A DNA stretch of 64,000 nt, taken from the NCBI RefSeq assembly GCF_030504985.1, contig NZ_JASERU010000005.1, positions 207,036-271,035 of the forward strand. The letters run 5' to 3'. Source of the stretch: Fulvimonas sp. R45. Lineage in GTDB: Bacteria > Pseudomonadota > Gammaproteobacteria > Xanthomonadales > Rhodanobacteraceae. The notes under the pieces are model-generated. The model saw nothing but the letters and a program-made list of their open reading frames with translations, had not been told where the DNA came from and made no database searches. This document shows, one piece after another, positions 25,235-34,015 of the stretch; positions within the stretch are counted from its first letter, which is position 1; every line of letters begins with the position of its first letter. Position numbers and translations under genes: made by a program.

Positions 25235-25749
25235 CCCACGCCCACGAAGCCGTCTGGTACGACGAGCTGCCCACGCCGATCGGCCGCCTGCGCCTGGTGG
25301 CCGACGGACAGGGCCTGCGCGAGGTGTGGTTCGAGACCGGCCGGCATCAGAGGAAGCCGGCGTCGCACTGGATCCGCGACGCGGCGAAACTCGCCTTCGC
25401 CCGCATCCAGCTCGGGGAATACTTCGCCGGCACGCGACAGGTGTTCGACCTGCCGTTGCATCCGCTCGGCACGCCGTTCCAGCTCGCCGTGTGGCGGGCG
25501 CTGGCCAGGATTCCCTACGGCAGCACGATCAGCTACGCCGAGATGGCCCGCCGCATCGGCCAGCCGCAGGCGGTGCGCGCGGTGGGCGCCGCGAACGGCC
25601 GCAACCCGCTACCCATCGTGCTGCCCTGCCACCGCGTGATCGGCAGCGACGGCAGCCTCACCGGTTTCGGCGGCGGCCTGCCGACCAAGCGCTTCCTGCT
25701 CGCAATGGAAGACCGCATCGCGCGCGGCGACCTGTTCGCCATGCCCTGA
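25231..25749 (+). CDS. ogt: Methylated-DNA-protein-cysteine methyltransferase
   Basis: A 172-residue repair protein that transfers the methyl group from O6-methylguanine to its own cysteine. The active-site PCHRV has C133, and PYGSTISYAEMARRIG and AVGAANGRNPLPIV are the conserved helix-turn-helix and arginine-finger segments. The ATGA overlap with the Ada-AlkA gene makes one alkylation-repair operon, probably induced by the first protein. It is complete at both ends. Confidence 0.96.
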   Translation: MTHAHEAVWYDELPTPIGRLRLVADGQGLREVWFETGRHQRKPASHWIRDAAKLAFARIQLGEYFAGTRQVFDLPLHPLGTPFQLAVWRALARIPYGSTISYAEMARRIGQPQAVRAVGAANGRNPLPIVLPCHRVIGSDGSLTGFGGGLPTKRFLLAMEDRIARGDLFAMP

Positions 25750-25910
25750 GGGGCCGTCGGCGATCCCCGGGCACCGCATGAGGCGCCCGCCCCCGCGCAT
25801 CCGCGCCCGTCATCCGGACGAAAGCTCCCGCCGACATCGCTTCGGCTCGTTATCTCCGCGCAGCCTTGCCACGGAGCTGCGCCTCGTCGTTCTGGCACGG
25901 GCTGCCTGTC

Positions 25911-26030
25911 ATGGAGCCATGGTCCGTCAACCCGGCGCTGGCCGCGTGCCGTGGAGCCATGGCTCGTCATCCCAGCGCAGACCGCGTGCCGTGGATCTTT
26001 GGCCCGTCATCCCGGCGCAGGCCGGGATCC
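25911..26030 (+). repeat. Three tandem copies of a 40-bp unit
   Basis: Units at 25911-25950, 25951-25990 and 25991-26030 share GTGGAGCCATGG and CCGTCATCCC-GCGC segments, with a few changes each. They open a 777-bp spacer (25750-26526) that has no gene but is filled with repeats, including the nested palindrome that follows. Confidence 0.75.
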
Positions 26031-26094
26031 AGTGACGTTGGTGCAAGGTTGTCGCGAAAATCCGTTGCTTCCGCTGCTGGATCCCGGCCTGCGC
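26015..26094. repeat. 18-bp perfect inverted repeat with 44-bp loop
   Basis: GCGCAGGCCGGGATCCAG at 26015-26032 pairs exactly with 26077-26094. The right arm runs into the first outer arm of the large nested palindrome. It may be a single REP-like hairpin of the same family. Confidence 0.75.
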
Positions 26095-26103
26095 TCGCTA
26101 CTA

Positions 26104-26457
26104 TCCGGAATAATTTCAAACACCCGTGGCCGCCTGTGATATGTACCGGCACCTCGCTCTGGCCCGTCATCCCGGCGCAGGCCGGAGGCGCCTTATCAAC
26201 AGACGAAGGTCTGGTCATCCAGTAACCGTGCGGCCTGAGCGAGCGTGGTCGCTACTGGATGACTCGCTGCGCTCGCCCCTTCGGGGCCGCCCTGCGGGCA
26301 TTCTGCGCGCTGCGCGCTTGTCCGGCCTGCGCCGGGATGACCAGCCGGGGAGGTGGTCGCTACCAGAAATGAAATCGCCCCTTGCTGCATCTCGTTAAAC
26401 AGCCTGGACATTCACTCTCCAGCGGCGTCTCCGAATTATCCCGGACAGCAGTGGGCC
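26104..26457. repeat. Nested-palindrome element, copy A
   Basis: Three pairs of inverted arms lie one within another: outer TCCGGAATAATT (26104-26115) with AATTATCCCGGA (26435-26446); middle CGTCATCCCGGCGCAGGCC (26165-26183) with its partner at 26322-26341; inner GTCATCCAGTA (26214-26224) with TACTGGATGAC (26253-26263). From about 26165 to 26460 the sequence is closely similar to 58433-58730. No protein is encoded. This looks like a MITE- or BIME-like non-coding element. Confidence 0.75.
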
Positions 26458-26509
26458 TGCGCCGGGATGACGCCCCCGACCGATGGCCTATGGCGTCGTG
26501 CCGCGCACG

Positions 26510-26528
26510 ATGTATACACTGTATACAT
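26510..26528. promoter_or_regulatory. Perfect 19-bp palindrome over the tetR start codon
   Basis: ATGTATACACTGTATACAT is a perfect palindrome around a central C, and its last two bases are the A and T of the TetR-family start codon. It is the likely operator for that regulator. The TATACA/TATACT-like hexamers inside it may also serve as the -10 region, in which case the transcript would have little or no leader. Confidence 0.75.
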
Positions 26529-27108
26529 GCCACGCCCGACCACCGCCGAGAAGATCCTGCACGCCGCGCACAAGCTGTTCGACCGCGAAGGCGCGGATGC
26601 CGTCACCATGCGCCGTGTCGCCGATGCGGTGGGCATCACGCCGATGGCGATCTACCGCCACTTCGCCAACCGCGAGACGCTGCTGAAGCGCATCTCCGAC
26701 GACAGCTTCCAGTCCGTGGCGGACGCATGGCGGCAGCAACCGGACCGCGGCGGCATCGTCGAACGCCTGCTCGCCACCCAGATGCTCTACCTCGACTACG
26801 CGTTGGCCCATCCCCACCTGTTCGACCATGCCTTCTCGATGCGCCGCGACGACGCACGGCGCTACCCCGAGGATTTCAGGGCGCGCCGCTCGCCCACGCT
26901 GAACGTGGTGGCCGACACGCTGGCCGAAGGCATGCGCGAGGGCGTGCTTCGCCGTGACGACCCGTGGGACGTGGCGATGACGCTCTGGGCGCACACGCAC
27001 GGCCTGGTCGCGCTGTACCGCGCCGGCCGCTTCAACTACGACGACACACGATTCCGCGCGTTCTACCGCGCATCGATCGGGAGATTGCTCGATGGCCTCA
27101 AGGCTTGA
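26527..27108 (+). CDS. TetR/AcrR family regulator
   Basis: A 193-residue repressor. Residues 5-50 are the TetR HTH: AEKILHAAHKLFDREGADAVTMRRVADAVGITPMAIYRHFANRE (shown in parts: LFDREGADAVTMRRVA, GITPMAIYRHF). The C-terminal ligand domain is helical and resembles the TetR_C group with ALWAHTHGLVALYRAGRF. The start codon lies in a perfect palindrome, so it probably represses itself. No RBS is visible before this ATG. It overlaps the following Lnt-like gene by 17 bases. Confidence 0.9.
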   Translation: MPRPTTAEKILHAAHKLFDREGADAVTMRRVADAVGITPMAIYRHFANRETLLKRISDDSFQSVADAWRQQPDRGGIVERLLATQMLYLDYALAHPHLFDHAFSMRRDDARRYPEDFRARRSPTLNVVADTLAEGMREGVLRRDDPWDVAMTLWAHTHGLVALYRAGRFNYDDTRFRAFYRASIGRLLDGLKA

Positions 27109-28522
27109 TCGACGGCGGCTCGCCGCCGGGCTTGCGGCGACGGCACTGTCCGCACTGTGCTGGTGGTTCGGCAGCGGCCTGCATCCGCTGTGGTGGCTGA
27201 CCTGGCTGGCGCCGTTGCCGGTGCTGTGGATGGCGCCGCGCACGCGCGCACGCTGGGCGGCGCCGGCGGCCTTTGCGGCCTACGCCATCGGCGGGTTCAA
27301 CCAGTGGAGCTACCTGCACGGCGACATCGGCCTGCCGATGTCGACGATCGTGCCCGCCATCGGCGGGCCGGCCCTGGTGCTCGCGCTGGCCGTCCTGCTG
27401 TACCGACGCCTGCTGGCGCACGGCCGGGTGCTGGCGGCGACGCTGGCGCCGGCGATGCTGTGGGTAGCCGCCGAATACGCCAACAGCCTGCTCTCGCCGC
27501 ACGGCACGTTCGGCTGCATCGCCTATTACCAGATGGGCGCACCGGTGGCGATCCAGGTCGCCGCCGTCACCGGGCTGTGGGGCATCGGCTTCCTGCTGCT
27601 CCTGTTGCCGACTGCGCTGGCGATGCTGGCGACGCCCCGGCAACCCGCCTGGCGTGGCCGGACGCCGGCGCTGGCGCTGGTGGCGCTGCTGGTCGCCGCC
27701 AGCCTGGCCTACGGCGTCCTGCGCCTGCGGGCGCCCGCCACCGCCTCGCTGCGCATCGGCCTGGTGTCGCTGGAGAAACCGATCCGCCCCGCGCTGGACG
27801 AAGCGGCGGGCCAGGCGCTGGAAGCGCGCTATCTCGCCGCGATCGACCGCCTGGCCGACGCAGGTGCGAAGGTGATAGTGATCCCGGAAACCTCGTTCGC
27901 CACGGATGCGACCACCGTGCCGGCCTTCGCGCGGCTGGCGCAGCAGCGCGGGCTGACCATCGATGCCGGCATCGACGCCCGGGCCGACCCGCACACCGAG
28001 CGCAACATGGCGATGGTGTTCGAGCCGGGCGCCGTGTCGCCCGCCACCTACAGCAAGCACCACCTCATCCCCGGCTTCGAGCGCCAGTACACGCCGGGGC
28101 GCGGCTACCGCATGCTGGACGGTGCGCCACGGATCGGCTTGGCGATCTGCAAGGACATGGACTTCCACGACATCGGCCAAGCCTATGCGGCGCGCGACGC
28201 GCAGCTGCTGCTGGTGCCCGCCTGGGATTTCCACACCGACGGCTGGCTGCACAGCCGCATGGCGATCATGCGCGGGGTGGAGAGCGGCTTCGCCATCGCC
28301 CGCGTGGCCCGCTCCGGCCGCCTCACCCTGAGCGACGACCGTGGCCGCGTGGTGGCCGAGGCTTCCAGCGAGAAGCACGACGCCGAACGGGTGGGCGACC
28401 TGCCGCTGCGCACGACGCATACGCTTTACGCGCGCTGGGGCGACTGGTTCGCCTGGCTGGACCTGGCCGGGCTGCCGGCCCTGCTGGTGCTGGCATGGCG
28501 GCCCGCGCGTGCGGACCGCTGA
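27092..28522 (+). CDS. Apolipoprotein N-acyltransferase-like membrane carbon-nitrogen hydrolase
   Basis: A 476-residue protein with about six N-terminal membrane helices (residues 10-210) and a nitrilase-fold domain (residues 218-455). The expected triad is present: E266 (VIPETS), K322 (YSKHHLIPGFE) and C353 (AICKDMDF). In classical Lnt the cysteine is followed by Tyr-Glu; here it is Lys-Asp, so the acyl donor or acceptor may differ. The usual housekeeping lnt sits next to corC/ybeX, which is not here, so this is likely a second paralog under TetR control. It starts inside the tetR gene. Confidence 0.85.
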   Translation: MASRLDRRRLAAGLAATALSALCWWFGSGLHPLWWLTWLAPLPVLWMAPRTRARWAAPAAFAAYAIGGFNQWSYLHGDIGLPMSTIVPAIGGPALVLALAVLLYRRLLAHGRVLAATLAPAMLWVAAEYANSLLSPHGTFGCIAYYQMGAPVAIQVAAVTGLWGIGFLLLLLPTALAMLATPRQPAWRGRTPALALVALLVAASLAYGVLRLRAPATASLRIGLVSLEKPIRPALDEAAGQALEARYLAAIDRLADAGAKVIVIPETSFATDATTVPAFARLAQQRGLTIDAGIDARADPHTERNMAMVFEPGAVSPATYSKHHLIPGFERQYTPGRGYRMLDGAPRIGLAICKDMDFHDIGQAYAARDAQLLLVPAWDFHTDGWLHSRMAIMRGVESGFAIARVARSGRLTLSDDRGRVVAEASSEKHDAERVGDLPLRTTHTLYARWGDWFAWLDLAGLPALLVLAWRPARADR

Positions 28523-28534
28523 GCCGGCGGAGCG

Positions 28535-28963
28535 TCAACCGCCCGACGGCTTCCCGTGCCCGGAGCTGCCGCCCGACTTGCGCGCATGCCGCTCCACCGG
28601 CTGCGGCGTCACCGCGTTCTGGTAGCTGTCAAGCAGGCTCTGCTGGCGCGACTGGTAGCCGTTGCGGCGCGCCTGGTCGGCCTGCTCGATCTGCTGCGTG
28701 GCGTTGGCGTTGTTCGCGTAAGGGCGCTTGATGCTGTCGGAAATCCGCTGGCGCTGCTGCTCGGCGATGCGGTTGTCGCGCAGCTGGTTGCTGATCTGCT
28801 GCTGGCTGGTGTTCTGCTGCCACTGCATGCGCTGCTGCGTGGTGTCGTGCTGCACCACGGGCCGCGACTGCGCCGCGGCCAGCCCGGCCCATGCCAGCGC
28901 TACGGTCCCCAGCACGAACAGGGCGCCGCGGACATGCCGGTGCAAGGAACTTGTCATGGCCAT
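28535..28963 (-). CDS. Small secreted Gln/Asn-rich protein
   Basis: A 142-residue protein with a signal peptide (residues 1-32, ending LAAAQS). The mature part is rich in Gln, Asn, Ser and Arg, with repeating QQ-x-I-x-x-QLRDNRI and QQIEQADQARRNG helices, probably coiled-coil or disordered. No known domain. A second in-frame ATG lies six bases in; AGAGG supports the first. It ends 12 bases from the convergent Lnt-like gene and is divergent from the phosphodiesterase gene. Confidence 0.65.
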   Translation of the reverse strand: MAMTSSLHRHVRGALFVLGTVALAWAGLAAAQSRPVVQHDTTQQRMQWQQNTSQQQISNQLRDNRIAEQQRQRISDSIKRPYANNANATQQIEQADQARRNGYQSRQQSLLDSYQNAVTPQPVERHARKSGGSSGHGKPSGG

Positions 28964-29017
28964 TATCGAGCCTCTGCGCGATCATGGAAGGATGTTTTCC
29001 ATCCTGAGACATGCCTC

Positions 29018-30298
29018 ATGAAATTTCCGTTTCGCGTGTTGTGGTGCCTGCTGGCAGCCGTCGGCGCCGGCTGCGCCACCCACCCGGCCGCGCAGCGGCC
29101 CGCGGCGCCTTCCGTGGCCACCGCCCCGGCGCGGGCGCGCACGCCGCTGCTGCTGGTCTCCATCGACGCCTACCGCGCCGACTACTACGACCGCGGCCTC
29201 AGCCCCACGCTGGCGATGCTGGCGAAGACCGGCGTGCATGCCGATGCGATGCAGCCCTCGTTCCCTTCGCTGACCTTCCCCAACCACTACACCCTCGTCA
29301 CCGGGCTGCGCCCCGACCACCACGGCATCGTCAACAACACCATGGTCGACCCCGTGCTCGGCAAGTTCTCGCTGGGCAACCGCAAGGCGGTGAGCGATGG
29401 CCGCTGGTGGGCCGAGGGCACGCCGATCTGGGAGACCGCCGATGCGCACGGCCTGCGCACCGCCACCATGTTCTGGCCGGGCTCGGAAGCGGACATCCAT
29501 GGTCACCATCCTGATTACTGGAAGCCTTTCGACGACAGCGTCACGGCCGACCAGCGCGTTGACCAGGTGCTGGCATGGCTCGACCTACCTGCCGCGCAGC
29601 GGCCGGCCTTCCTCACCCTGTACTTCGACGCCGTGGACCACGCCGGCCACAAGTACGGCCCGGATTCCCCGCAGGTGGACGACGCGCTGCGCCACGTCGA
29701 CGCCGCGATGGCCCGGCTGGTGCAGGGCCTGAAGCAGCGCGGCCTGTTCGACCGCATCAACCTCATCGTGCTGGCCGACCACGGCATGGCCGCCACGCCG
29801 CTGGCGAACAGCGTGCTGATGGACAAGCTGATCCCGCTGGACGACGTGCGGGTGGTGAGCTTCGGCATCGTGGCCGGCTTCAACCCGAAGCCGGGCCACG
29901 ACTTCGCCGCGATCGAGCGCCAGCTGGAGCAGCCGCAGCAGCACATGCGCTGCTGGGACAAGACGCGTATCCCCGCCCGCTTCGCCTACGGCCACAACCC
30001 ACGCGTGCCGCAACTGGTCTGCCTGGCGGACACCGGCTGGCGCATCACCACCACCGATTACCTGGCCAGCCACAAGGGCCACGTCAGCCTGGGCGAGCAC
30101 GGTTACGACAACGCCGACCCGCGCATGCGGGCGCTGTTCATCGCGCACGGCCCGGCGTTCCGCGCAGGCCTGCGCGTGCCGGAGTTCCCCAACGTGGACG
30201 TGTACCCGCTGATGGCGCACCTGCTGGGCATCCCGCCCGCGGCCAACGACGGCGACTATGGCGCGGTGGAAGGCATGCTGAAGCCGACGGCACGCTGA
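29018..30298 (+). CDS. Secreted alkaline-phosphatase-superfamily phosphodiesterase (NPP-like)
   Basis: A 426-residue enzyme of the ectonucleotide pyrophosphatase/phosphodiesterase type. The N-terminus is a signal peptide, possibly of a lipoprotein (VGAGCATH). Zinc-site residues are visible: D50 in VSIDAYR, the nucleophile T86 in PSLTFPNH, then DAVDHAGHKYGPDS, LADHGM and GEHGYDN. Such enzymes cleave nucleotide or phospholipid diesters in the periplasm. ATG 29018 starts the right frame; the ATG at 29011 is out of frame. It converges with ggt across a hairpin pair. Confidence 0.93.
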   Translation: MKFPFRVLWCLLAAVGAGCATHPAAQRPAAPSVATAPARARTPLLLVSIDAYRADYYDRGLSPTLAMLAKTGVHADAMQPSFPSLTFPNHYTLVTGLRPDHHGIVNNTMVDPVLGKFSLGNRKAVSDGRWWAEGTPIWETADAHGLRTATMFWPGSEADIHGHHPDYWKPFDDSVTADQRVDQVLAWLDLPAAQRPAFLTLYFDAVDHAGHKYGPDSPQVDDALRHVDAAMARLVQGLKQRGLFDRINLIVLADHGMAATPLANSVLMDKLIPLDDVRVVSFGIVAGFNPKPGHDFAAIERQLEQPQQHMRCWDKTRIPARFAYGHNPRVPQLVCLADTGWRITTTDYLASHKGHVSLGEHGYDNADPRMRALFIAHGPAFRAGLRVPEFPNVDVYPLMAHLLGIPPAANDGDYGAVEGMLKPTAR

Positions 30299-30313
30299 GC
30301 CGGCTGATGCACT

Positions 30314-30434
30314 GAACCCTCTCCCGCTCGCGGGAGAGGGGTTGGGGAGAAGGCACGGCATCGCCGCCACGCCCCGCTCCGCCCGTACCCTCTCCCGCCT
30401 GAGGCACCCTCTCCCGCGAGCGGGAGAGGGGTTC
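30314..30434. repeat. Inverted pair of 24-bp hairpins between convergent genes
   Basis: The 24 bases at 30317-30340 (CCCTCTCCCGC, TC, GCGGGAGAGGG) are themselves a hairpin and recur as the exact reverse complement at 30407-30430. They sit between the phosphodiesterase and ggt stops and may act as a bidirectional terminator, though no T-runs follow. The CTCTCCCGC/GCGGGAGAG pattern is common in this bacterial group. Confidence 0.7.
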
Positions 30435-30461
30435 ACCGGGGCAGCATGAGGCAAGCAGGGC

Positions 30462-32267
30462 TCAGTAACCGATCACCTCGCCGTCCTTGCGCATCTCGGT
30501 GGCGCCCCAGTACACGTGTTGCCGCGCGTCGTAGCGGATCGCTTCGTAGCCGCCAAAGGCGCCATGGCCGGGCTTCACCCACTGCACCTTGTAGCCGCGC
30601 TTTTCCAATGCGGCGCCCAGCGCCGGGTCGAAGCCCGACTCCAGTTGCACCGTGCCGATGCCGCGCGACGGTTGGCCGGTGGGCTCGGCGTTGCCGAAGT
30701 GCCGCCAGCGCGCGGCGTCGCCGGCTTCCTGCACGTTCATGCCGAAGTCGATCATGTTCACCAGCACCTGCACCTGGCCCTGCGGCTGCATGTCGCCGCC
30801 CATCACGCCGAACGCCAGCCATGGCTGGCCGTCGCGGGTGACGAAGGCGGGGATGATGGTGTGGAACGGGCGCTTGCCGGGCGCATAGACGTTGGCGTCG
30901 CCGTCGTGCAGCGAGTACAGCGCGCCGCGGTCCTGGAACATGAAGCCCAGTCCGTCGGCGACCAGCCCGGAACCCATGCCGGCGTAGTTGGACTGGATCA
31001 TCGACACCATCATGCCGTCGCTGTCGGCGGTCTCGAAGTCGGTGGTGTCGCCCTGGTACAGGCGCGGGTCGCCGGGGCCGATGGACGGGTTGGCGTGGTC
31101 GAGGTGGATCAGCTTGCGGCGCGCGTCGGCGTACTTCTCCGACAGCAGGCCCTGCATCGGCACGTCGTAGAAGCGCGGGTCGGCGTAGTACCTGGCCAGG
31201 TCCTCATAGGCCAGCCGCTTGGCCTCCAGTTCGGCGGTGAGCGTGTCGGCGCTGCCGGCGCCCATCGTCTTCAGGTCGAAGCCCTTCAGCAGGTTCAGCA
31301 TCTCCAGCGTGGCGAAGCCCTGCCCGTTCGGCGGCAGCTCGTAGACCCGGTAGCCGCGATAGTCCACCGAGGCCGGCGTCACCCATTCGCCGTGGAAGCC
31401 GGCGAAGTCGGCGTAGCGCAGGTCGCCGCCGATGCGTTTGAAGTAGGCATCGATGGTGTGCGCGATGCGTCCCTTGTAGAACGCGTCGCGGCCGCCCGCG
31501 GCGAGCTCGCCCAGCGTGCGCGCGAGGTCGGGGTTGCGGAACACCTCGCCCTGGCGTGGCGTGTGGCCGTCGACCAGGTAGGTCTTGCGCGCGTTGTCGA
31601 GTTCCTCGATCAGGCCGTGCTCGCGCTCGAACGCGGCGAAGTTGCCGCGCCAGTAGCTCGCCACGATCTCGGTCACCGGGAAGCCCTCGCGGGCATAGCG
31701 GATCGCCGGGGCGAGGTCCACGGCCATCGGCAGCTTGCCGAATTTCGCGTGCAGCGCGAACCAAGTATCCACCGTGCCCGGCACGGTGACCGGCAGCGAG
31801 CCGAACAGCGGGATGGTGCCCTTCGCCGGCAGTCCCGCGCGCGCGTAGGCGGCCTTCACCTCGGCGCGCATCCTGGCCAGGTCGCGGCCCTTCGCCGACG
31901 GGCCGGAACCGTTGTAGCCGTAAAGCTTGCGCGTCTTCGGGTCCCACACGATGGCGAAGCAGTCGCCGCCGATGCCGTTGAGCACCGGCTGGGTGAGGCC
32001 GAGCACCGCGTTGGCGGCGATCGCCGCGTCCACCGCGCTGCCGCCCTTCTTCAGGATCTCCACCGCCGCCAGCGAAGCCAGCGGCTGCTCGGTGGCGGCC
32101 ATGCCATGCTGCGCCAGCACCGGCGAGCGCGTGGCCCACGGCAACCCCGCGTAGCGGTCGCCGCGGCCCGGCGCGGCCTGCGGCGGCGAGGCGCCCGCCA
32201 CTCCCGCGCACAGGCCCAGCAGCAGGCCCGGAAGACAACGGCGCAACGACTCGGCAACGACAGGCAT
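30462..32267 (-). CDS. ggt: Gamma-glutamyltransferase
   Basis: A 601-residue periplasmic N-terminal-nucleophile enzyme that hydrolyses or transfers the gamma-glutamyl group of glutathione. A signal peptide ends near AGVAGA. The autoprocessing site is the Thr-Thr of QGDTTDFE at about residue 407, which starts the small subunit and is followed by DGMMVSMIQSNY. Glycine-rich LYGYNGSGPSAKG and GFMFQDRG are family motifs. ATG 32267 was chosen for the GGGGAG upstream. It is transcribed towards the phosphodiesterase gene. Confidence 0.95.
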   Translation of the reverse strand: MPVVAESLRRCLPGLLLGLCAGVAGASPPQAAPGRGDRYAGLPWATRSPVLAQHGMAATEQPLASLAAVEILKKGGSAVDAAIAANAVLGLTQPVLNGIGGDCFAIVWDPKTRKLYGYNGSGPSAKGRDLARMRAEVKAAYARAGLPAKGTIPLFGSLPVTVPGTVDTWFALHAKFGKLPMAVDLAPAIRYAREGFPVTEIVASYWRGNFAAFEREHGLIEELDNARKTYLVDGHTPRQGEVFRNPDLARTLGELAAGGRDAFYKGRIAHTIDAYFKRIGGDLRYADFAGFHGEWVTPASVDYRGYRVYELPPNGQGFATLEMLNLLKGFDLKTMGAGSADTLTAELEAKRLAYEDLARYYADPRFYDVPMQGLLSEKYADARRKLIHLDHANPSIGPGDPRLYQGDTTDFETADSDGMMVSMIQSNYAGMGSGLVADGLGFMFQDRGALYSLHDGDANVYAPGKRPFHTIIPAFVTRDGQPWLAFGVMGGDMQPQGQVQVLVNMIDFGMNVQEAGDAARWRHFGNAEPTGQPSRGIGTVQLESGFDPALGAALEKRGYKVQWVKPGHGAFGGYEAIRYDARQHVYWGATEMRKDGEVIGY

Positions 32268-32346
32268 GGCGACTCCCCTACGGACCAAAGCCGTGGTCTA
32301 GCACGCCGCGGCCGTCGCCTCCAGTGTCACTCGTCCCTGTGTCCGC

Positions 32347-33612
32347 TCAGGGCATTGCGCCCTTGCTCATCGGTGTCGGCGGGGTGGCCACGTTCACCAG
32401 CGGCTTCAGCCGCACCAGGCCCAGCGAGATGGCGAGGCCGGCCAGCACCAGCAGCCCCACGAACACCGCCACGCCGTGCCAGCCGTGCGCCGCATAGAAC
32501 AGCCCGCCGCTGGCGCCGGCCACGCTGGAACCCATGTAGTAGCAGAACAGGTACATCGACGAAGCCTGCGCCTTCGCCGCGCCGGCGCGTCGGCCCACCC
32601 AGCTGCTGACGATAGAGTGGCCGCCGAAGAAGCCGAAGGTGACTGCCACGATGCCCGACATGATCAGCCACAGCGACGTGGCCAGGGTCAGCAGCACCCC
32701 GGCCAGCATCAGCGCGAACGCCGTCCACAGCACCTTGCGCCGGCCCAGCTTGCCGGCGAGGTGGCCCATCCACGCCGAACTGAAGGTGCCGATCAGGTAG
32801 ATGCCGAAGATCAGCCCCACCACCGCCTGGCTCAGGCCGTACGGCGGCGCCAGCAGGCGGTAGCCGAGGTAGTTGTAGACGGTGACGAAGGCGCCCAGCA
32901 GCAGGAAGCCCTCGACGAACAGCCACGGCAGGCCGCGGTCGTGGAACATGCCGCCGAAGCGCGCGGCCAGTGCACGCGCGGAGAGCGGCTGGCGCACGAA
33001 GTGCCGCGATGGCGGCAGCGCGCGCCAGAACGCCAGCGCGCACCCGAGGCCGATCAGGCCCACCACGGTGACACCCACGCGCCAGTCGAAGAAGTCGGTG
33101 AGCACGCCGGTGACGAGGCGCCCGCCCATGCCGCCCACCGCGCTGCCGCTGATGTAGAGCCCCATGCCGAGGCCGATCGAGTCGACGTGCATCTCCTCGC
33201 CGAGGTAGGTCATCGCCACCGCGGGCAGGCCGCTCAGCGTGAGCCCCAGCAGGGTGCGCACCGCGAGCAGCGAGCCCCATGTCGGCATCGCGGCGCTGGC
33301 CAGCACCAGCACCGCCGAGGACAGCAGCGAGGCCACCATCACCGGCTTGCGTCCCCAGGCATCGGACAGGCCGCCCGCGAACAGCATCGCGAACGCCAGC
33401 ACGCCGGTGGTGAGCGACAGCGACATCGCCGCGCCCGCCTCGCTCACGCCATAGTCGCGGCTGAACTCCGGCATCAGCGGCTGCACGCAGTACAGCAGGC
33501 CGAAGGTGGCCAGGCCCGCGGCGAACAGCGCGAGGTTGGTGCGGCGGAACGCGGGCGTGCCGTGGCGGATGAAATCATCCGCCGCGGCGGCCGGAACGGG
33601 AGGGGCATCCAT
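32347..33612 (-). CDS. MFS transporter (YnfM-like)
   Basis: A 421-residue carrier with 12 predicted helices. Signature pieces are GLLYCVQPLMPEF in helix 1 and GGLSDAWGRKPVM after helix 2 (the MFS A-motif), with a second copy GHLAGKLGRRKVLW in the C-terminal half. The spelling resembles the YnfM/arabinose-efflux-like proton antiporters. Substrate unknown. ATG 33612 (MDAPPVP) is preferred to an in-frame ATG 78 bases upstream. It lies upstream of ggt on the same strand with 79 bases between. Confidence 0.88.
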   Translation of the reverse strand: MDAPPVPAAAADDFIRHGTPAFRRTNLALFAAGLATFGLLYCVQPLMPEFSRDYGVSEAGAAMSLSLTTGVLAFAMLFAGGLSDAWGRKPVMVASLLSSAVLVLASAAMPTWGSLLAVRTLLGLTLSGLPAVAMTYLGEEMHVDSIGLGMGLYISGSAVGGMGGRLVTGVLTDFFDWRVGVTVVGLIGLGCALAFWRALPPSRHFVRQPLSARALAARFGGMFHDRGLPWLFVEGFLLLGAFVTVYNYLGYRLLAPPYGLSQAVVGLIFGIYLIGTFSSAWMGHLAGKLGRRKVLWTAFALMLAGVLLTLATSLWLIMSGIVAVTFGFFGGHSIVSSWVGRRAGAAKAQASSMYLFCYYMGSSVAGASGGLFYAAHGWHGVAVFVGLLVLAGLAISLGLVRLKPLVNVATPPTPMSKGAMP

Positions 33613-33697
33613 GGAACGGCTCGGCGATTGCAGAGGCGCCAAGGATAAGCCCGCCTGCGACGGGCTTCGACCAAAGGATGACTGGGCCACGCTTCTG

Positions 33698-33980
33698 CCG
33701 TCATTCCGGCGGGCCCACTGCTGTCCGGAATAGTTGCTGATGGCGATCGAGAACCTGCGCCAAGGATCGGCAAACGGAGTGTGGCGAAGACGGCCCGCCT
33801 GCCTTGATGAGAGAGCGAAGAAGGCTCCCTCCCCTGCATGCAGGGAGGGTTGGGGAGGGGTGCTCTTGGTTTGAAAGCCAGAGCGTCACCCCCTCCCAAC
33901 CTCCCCCTGCACGCAGGGGGAGGAGCTCATCCGGCAGCGGAAACATTCCGGACAGCAGCGGGCCCGCGCCGGAACGACGG
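33698..33980. repeat. REP-like inverted arm pair (copy C) enclosing a different element
   Basis: The left arm, from CCGTCATTCCGGCG through ACTGCTGTCCGGAATAGTT (33698-33735), and the right arm (33941-33980, reverse orientation) match the outer arms seen near 26.1 and 58.4 kb. The interior lacks the middle and inner arms of those loci and holds instead the CCTCCCC-rich element at 33821-33928. The 403-bp spacer between the MFS and PD40 genes has no gene. Confidence 0.7.
33821..33928 (+). repeat. 108-bp CCTCCCC-type element, copy 1
   Basis: Nearly identical in reverse orientation to 60694-60802. Each end is a short palindrome around CCCCTGCATGCAGGG or CCCCCTGCACGCAGGGGG, joined by a unique middle with TTGAAAGCCAGAGCGT. 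Non-coding dispersed repeat lying inside REP-like arms. Confidence 0.8.
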
Positions 33981-34015
33981 GCAGCGAGACGGCTACGCGG
34001 AGAAGCGATCCGCCG

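Noticed and set aside
25911..26030. Possible CRISPR array
   Set aside because: The 40-bp units are directly adjacent with no spacers, so this is a plain tandem repeat.
30314..30434. Pair of intrinsic terminators
   Set aside because: The hairpins are strong but no T-runs follow either one, so I list them as repeats rather than as terminators.
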